Origin: JBBQIY01 sp964618405
Lineage (GTDB): Bacteria > Verrucomicrobiota > Kiritimatiellia > RFP12 > UBA3636
NCBI GenBank assembly: GCA_964618405.1
Contig: CAZUAY010000113.1
Coordinates: forward strand, 1-12,192
Reading direction: 5' to 3'
Length of the DNA stretch: 12,192 nucleotides
Shown here piece by piece: positions 8,259 through 12,192 of this stretch. A model generated the notes under the pieces. That model worked only from the letters and a program-made list of their open reading frames with translations, made no database searches and had not been told where the DNA came from. A program made the position numbers and the translations under genes. Each line of letters opens with the position of its first letter. Position 1 is the stretch's first letter.

Positions 8259-11200
8259 AGCTCGCAGGATCCTCCACCACGCGCATCGCCAATCGCCCGG
8301 TGTTTTCTTTTTTTATTGCATAAAAATTCTTGCCCGACGTCGTGAGCAGTATCTCCTCATAAGGAACCGATCCGAGCACGTTCTTGAACACATTGAGAGA
8401 GAGGTAGTAGCCATTAAGCTCATCCACCGTGGGCCGGTAACCTTCATTAAGGCGAAACAACATTTCGTAAACATCAAGGCTGATTTCCAACTCAGGATCT
8501 TCTTCAAAATAATCCTGTTGGCCGAACATCGCTCGTGCTTCAAAACGAAGCAGCAGTGAAGTCGGGGCGTGTTCCATGAACGGAGACCCAGAGGCCAGCG
8601 TTACCGTCTCTAAATGGAAATACATCGCTGGGAATAAACGATAACTGCGTATGGTTCCCTGTTCGACTTGGCGTACCTGTAGGGCCAACTTCTGTCCCAA
8701 TGCATCGTTTTCAAATACACCCTCACCCTTGTTGATCGCGCGAATGATTTTCAGCGCCTCCGCTTGAGGGTCGTCAATGCGCTCAACAAGCCGCAGCATC
8801 GATGCTGATGACTTGTAAGGTAACAATCGCTCCCATGCGCGATCCCTGCACTCAAAGAAATAACGTCGACGCATCATGCTTACAAATGCGCGGTGCTTTG
8901 CGAAACGTACCGTATCGTTGCCACGACCGAACTCGACCGGTAAAGCCTCGTAAACAGCATTCAAAAGCTCGGCATCATAGGCCGCACGATTTTCGAACTC
9001 CAGCAACTGTGGAGCGGGGCTTGGCGGACTAAAGCCGAATTGCCGGTCTAACTGAGCATCGCTACTCATGCCGATATCGGACTGCTTGAGCAATCGGAGC
9101 AACCGGTCTCCCGGCGTGCCGCTACAGCCTCCCATCCAACTATTGAAGTAAAAGCCGTCGAGGATTTCATCTCGCCGCCCTTCAGCGTAGAGTTCATGAA
9201 TCTCCTCGCAATTACGCTTTCCGACGAGCATGTGGGCTAGGGCGGAGCGAAGGTCGCGCAGGGTGATATGTAGTTTTGAACGCAAGGTTGCAAGGGTAAA
9301 GACTTTTAGCAAACGCTCGATAACTTGCTGTCCAGAGATCTCGTCTTGAAAGGTGCGTACGTTGTGGTAGGCATAGCACTTATCCGCTAGATCACACTCC
9401 GCGCACGGGTGCCAGAACTTCGGTTCTACCATCCGTTTCAGGAGACGCTCCAGAATTGACTTTAGTTCGGATCCGTCCGGAAGCTGCATCGGTGCTACCA
9501 CGCTCCGCAGGTTGAGGTTCACCACCGCAATACCCGCCTCCGGCTTGCCGGTTTTGAAACCAGAAGAAATCAAAGCCTTGAGTTGAGTAAACCGTTGCCC
9601 GTGCTGTTCCAGAAAATCGACGAGACGCCCCTCGTTGATTGCGATCATGCGGGTGGCGCTATCTGCCCATAACTTAGCATCAGTGCCCTCGTAGGGCTTA
9701 AAGAAGTCCAGCAGAACGGCATCGTTAATCTTGTCTCCTTCATCCTGACTGCCGTCATAGTTACTAAGAAAACGGTGCCCTTTAATTTCAAAAGAAGAGC
9801 CATTGCCATTCGCGACCGGGTGAAGCACCGCGCCTGCCTCACGTGCAGTCCGCTCCACCTGCTGGATAAAGGCTGTCTTTCCGTCGCCGGCATTTCCGCT
9901 GATCACGACCAGCTTGAAATCGCCATCGAGAATCGCGGGCATTAAGATGCGGTCTAGCTGCGTGTCGACATAGACTTTACGGCTCCACTCGTCCAATCCG
10001 CGCGTTCCAGAGTTCGTACTCCGGCTTTGACTGTACAGGGTAAGGAGAAAGGCCTCGAAGGGATTGGTGTTCGGTCGTTGCTGTCCGCCAATTTCCTCCC
10101 AGCTCTGGGTCGAAAGTAATGATTGCTGGTCTGGGCGGGCATCACGCAAGGCGCCAACCGTATCTAAGACTTTTAACAGTGCATTTGCAGATGAAAAGCG
10201 GTCGAATCGACGTGGGGCTAGAAGTCGTAATATCAGTTCGACCAGCTTTTGTGAAAGATTTTCGAGGCCGCTGAACTGGCGCGGATCCATGGGCTCTCGG
10301 TCAAGCGCGTTCTCTTGCGCTTCCGGCCAAGGGTAACGTCCCGTTGCCGCTTCGTAAAACGTTACGCCGAGTGCAAAGAGATCACGGTCGCAACGCATTT
10401 CGGGCGTTGATGGAACCGAACTATCGTAGTCGGGAGGCATGTAGCGCCTTGTTCCGCCTCCACGGGCCATCAAGTCTTCGTCCGATCGGGAGACATTAAA
10501 ATCGACAAGCTTGACCCCATCGGTAGTCCACATCAAATTGGCGGGCTTGATGTCGCCGTGCATCACTCCGTGCGAATGCAGGTGGGCGAGCCCCTCCGCC
10601 GCCTCATGCAGCAAACGAACCGATTCCGGCAAGGTGATGCGGTTCTTGTCGATCATCTCCTTGAGATCCGCTCCCTCCAAATATTCGAACACAAGATAAG
10701 GGTAACCGCCCGGGTTGAGCGTTCGGGCATCAAACACCTTAACCACGCGGTGATGGGGTGGCAACTTGGCGAGTGTGCGGAACTCCTGCTTCATGCGGCT
10801 AAGCACCGAACGGCGATCCTGCAGGATGATCTTCATTGCTCGGGCAACATCGCCCATCGTATCGATCACCTTGTAAACGACGCCGAACGATCCTGGTTTT
10901 CCAAGTTTTTTCTCTACGGAAAATTTCCCGTCAAGCGTGGTGCCGGGCTGGAGGTTAAGAAAATCGAGTTCTGCCTCTTCATCTTCGATAATTGGGTTTT
11001 CAGTAACTGGCTGCTCGGGCTCATTTGCCTTAGCTTGGAAGAGGGTGCTTAAACTCTCTAAAGCAACTTTTGCTGAAGGCCGTTCGACTGGCAACTTTGC
11101 GCATAATTTCTGCAGCCACGCATCGAACCCTTCAGGTAGTGCGGCCACCAATGCAGAGACCGGCTCTGGGAAATGGCACCCCACATCGTGGGCATCAGTA

Positions 11201-12192
11201 GCTTTCTGCCATGGCAGATTTCCGGTTAGCAATTCATAGAAGAGAACGCCAGCCGCATAGACATCCGTTTCTGGTCCGGTGTTGTCAGCGGTATCGAGAA
11301 TTTCAGGCGCAATATGAGCTTCAATGAGGATATCGAGCAATTCTCCGGCGATGGTGCGAGACGAGCTGCCTCGCTCTCCGGGGCGTGCAAAATCGAAATC
11401 GGTAAGCCGGATGTGCCCATCCGTGGCGAGAATCACCGTGGCGGAAGATAGTGCGCGGTGGACGACCCCGTGCTTGTGGCAGTGGGCGAGTGCGTCGAGA
11501 ACATCGCGGATAATGGAGAGCTTCTGCTCGAAAGTCAGGGGCTTCGAAGTCTGTTTCACTCGTTGACTCAGCGCAACGCCCACGACGTTGTCTGTAACCA
11601 TCACCCAGCCATTGCCATCCTCGGTAGGAAAGAACTCCCGGCTCGTCGGGATACACGGATGAGCGGATAGGTTCTCCAGTGCTTGATAGGCATTTTCGAT
11701 TCGTTTCTTCTGCTGCGTACGCTCATTCTCAGGTAGGTAGGGATCGGCACGATACACCCGAAGAAGTGCTTTACTCGCTTGCGAATACAATCCTTTAGCC
11801 CAGTACTCGATAAAGGTGTCTGTAGAAGTCAGCTTTTCAACGCATTCCCAATTCCCGAAGATCGGAAGTCCCGAGGAAGGACGAGAATTCGGTCCCTGAA
11901 AAACTTCGTAAATGGCTTTAAGATGCTTATCTGTGCCTTCTATTTGATAGGTTGGTGGACGGGAGAGTCTCTCGGGAGCTTGGAAGAATCTCTCGCAGCC
12001 TTGCAGTGCGATTGTCACTGGCGCGTCGCGTCCTTCCGGATCGATGAATATCGCATCTTCCGCCGCCAGCAGAACCACGGCCTCAAACCAAACTCGGTCG
12101 CGGTAGGGTTTGCCGCCTCCGTCCGCTAGCAACCCACGAGCAGTCTTCGCGTGGTCACGCAGCTTCGGTAGAGGCGATTGAAAAGGAGTCCG
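8242..12192 (-). CDS. mad6: NERD-pseudokinase-kinase-ATPase protein, probable MAD6 (5' partial)
   Basis: The frame stays open to the right edge, so the start lies outside; 1296 codons follow a TTG at 12130-12132 (numbering used here) and 20 more precede it. Residues up to about 50 resemble the end of a NERD domain. Kinase fold 1 (about 100-365) has HRA at 225-227 instead of HRD and DFD at 245-247, but keeps APE and the F-helix Asp290: a probable pseudokinase. Kinase fold 2 (about 400-680) has a glycine-rich loop (411-420), Lys434, Glu450, HGDIKPAN (525-532, catalytic Asp527) and DFN (544-546), so it is probably an active Ser/Thr kinase. The C-terminal ATPase has Walker A GNAGDGKT (746-753), a Walker B-like IAINE ending at Glu834, and Cys910-x2-Cys913-x4-Cys918. 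NERD plus kinase recalls PglW; the ATPase part recalls DptF. Gene order fits MAD6. It likely senses infection or controls its neighbours by phosphorylation, which is inference. Confidence 0.75.
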   Translation of the reverse strand, partial: RTPFQSPLPKLRDHAKTARGLLADGGGKPYRDRVWFEAVVLLAAEDAIFIDPEGRDAPVTIALQGCERFFQAPERLSRPPTYQIEGTDKHLKAIYEVFQGPNSRPSSGLPIFGNWECVEKLTSTDTFIEYWAKGLYSQASKALLRVYRADPYLPENERTQQKKRIENAYQALENLSAHPCIPTSREFFPTEDGNGWVMVTDNVVGVALSQRVKQTSKPLTFEQKLSIIRDVLDALAHCHKHGVVHRALSSATVILATDGHIRLTDFDFARPGERGSSSRTIAGELLDILIEAHIAPEILDTADNTGPETDVYAAGVLFYELLTGNLPWQKATDAHDVGCHFPEPVSALVAALPEGFDAWLQKLCAKLPVERPSAKVALESLSTLFQAKANEPEQPVTENPIIEDEEAELDFLNLQPGTTLDGKFSVEKKLGKPGSFGVVYKVIDTMGDVARAMKIILQDRRSVLSRMKQEFRTLAKLPPHHRVVKVFDARTLNPGGYPYLVFEYLEGADLKEMIDKNRITLPESVRLLHEAAEGLAHLHSHGVMHGDIKPANLMWTTDGVKLVDFNVSRSDEDLMARGGGTRRYMPPDYDSSVPSTPEMRCDRDLFALGVTFYEAATGRYPWPEAQENALDREPMDPRQFSGLENLSQKLVELILRLLAPRRFDRFSSANALLKVLDTVGALRDARPDQQSLLSTQSWEEIGGQQRPNTNPFEAFLLTLYSQSRSTNSGTRGLDEWSRKVYVDTQLDRILMPAILDGDFKLVVISGNAGDGKTAFIQQVERTAREAGAVLHPVANGNGSSFEIKGHRFLSNYDGSQDEGDKINDAVLLDFFKPYEGTDAKLWADSATRMIAINEGRLVDFLEQHGQRFTQLKALISSGFKTGKPEAGIAVVNLNLRSVVAPMQLPDGSELKSILERLLKRMVEPKFWHPCAECDLADKCYAYHNVRTFQDEISGQQVIERLLKVFTLATLRSKLHITLRDLRSALAHMLVGKRNCEEIHELYAEGRRDEILDGFYFNSWMGGCSGTPGDRLLRLLKQSDIGMSSDAQLDRQFGFSPPSPAPQLLEFENRAAYDAELLNAVYEALPVEFGRGNDTVRFAKHRAFVSMMRRRYFFECRDRAWERLLPYKSSASMLRLVERIDDPQAEALKIIRAINKGEGVFENDALGQKLALQVRQVEQGTIRSYRLFPAMYFHLETVTLASGSPFMEHAPTSLLLRFEARAMFGQQDYFEEDPELEISLDVYEMLFRLNEGYRPTVDELNGYYLSLNVFKNVLGSVPYEEILLTTSGKNFYAIKKENTGRLAMRVVEDPASYGNRT
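8256..8275 (-). promoter_or_regulatory. Ribosome binding site of the middle gene inside the kinase gene
   Basis: GGAGGA (8275-8270 on the minus strand) precedes the ATG at 8258-8256 with an 11-base spacer, longer than the usual 5-9. It lies within the last codons of the kinase gene, whose TAA is at 8244-8242. The strong core supports this ATG as the start and indicates that re-initiation from the upstream gene is likely. Confidence 0.6.

Overview
The window is dominated by one minus-strand operon of three very large genes that fills positions 1051 to 12192 and runs off the right edge. In transcription order it encodes a multi-domain protein kinase/ATPase (8242-12192, start outside the window), a 554-residue protein without recognisable catalytic motifs (6594-8258) and an 1848-residue HerA/FtsK-like ATPase (1051-6597). 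The order, sizes and domains match my recollection of the last three genes, MAD6, MAD7 and MAD8, of the methylation-associated defence system (MADS), an eight-gene anti-phage system. If so, the modification genes (methyltransferase MAD2, specificity subunit MAD5) and MAD1, MAD3 and MAD4 should lie beyond the right edge. The naming comes from memory; the domain architecture is read directly from the sequence.

The genes are tightly packed: kinase and middle gene overlap by 17 bp, middle gene and ATPase gene by 4 bp (ATGA). They should be made together, probably as parts of one machine. The kinase protein combines the end of a probable NERD domain, a kinase fold that has lost its catalytic residues, a second kinase fold that keeps them, and a P-loop ATPase. 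The largest protein joins an N-terminal region with a beta-rich segment, a candidate PD-(D/E)XK nuclease motif, a long low-complexity linker and a C-terminal hexameric-type ATPase. A plausible model is that the modification genes mark host DNA, while these proteins sense and process unmarked DNA under kinase control. The trio also recalls the DptF-DptG-DptH restriction module of phosphorothioate systems.

Positions 1-1050 look like a degenerate intergenic or accessory boundary. They hold an orphan DUF2442 gene (345-581), the 3' remnant of its usual DUF4160 partner (578-700) and a compact palindromic element (181-247) able to fold as a three-way junction. No further gene can be supported there. 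No tRNA, rRNA, CRISPR array, transposase or integrase is visible.

The organism is a bacterium of roughly balanced base composition. Good Shine-Dalgarno sequences precede several starts. The sequence alone does not fix the phylum. The DUF4160/DUF2442 pair and the palindromic repeat suit a genome rich in accessory elements.
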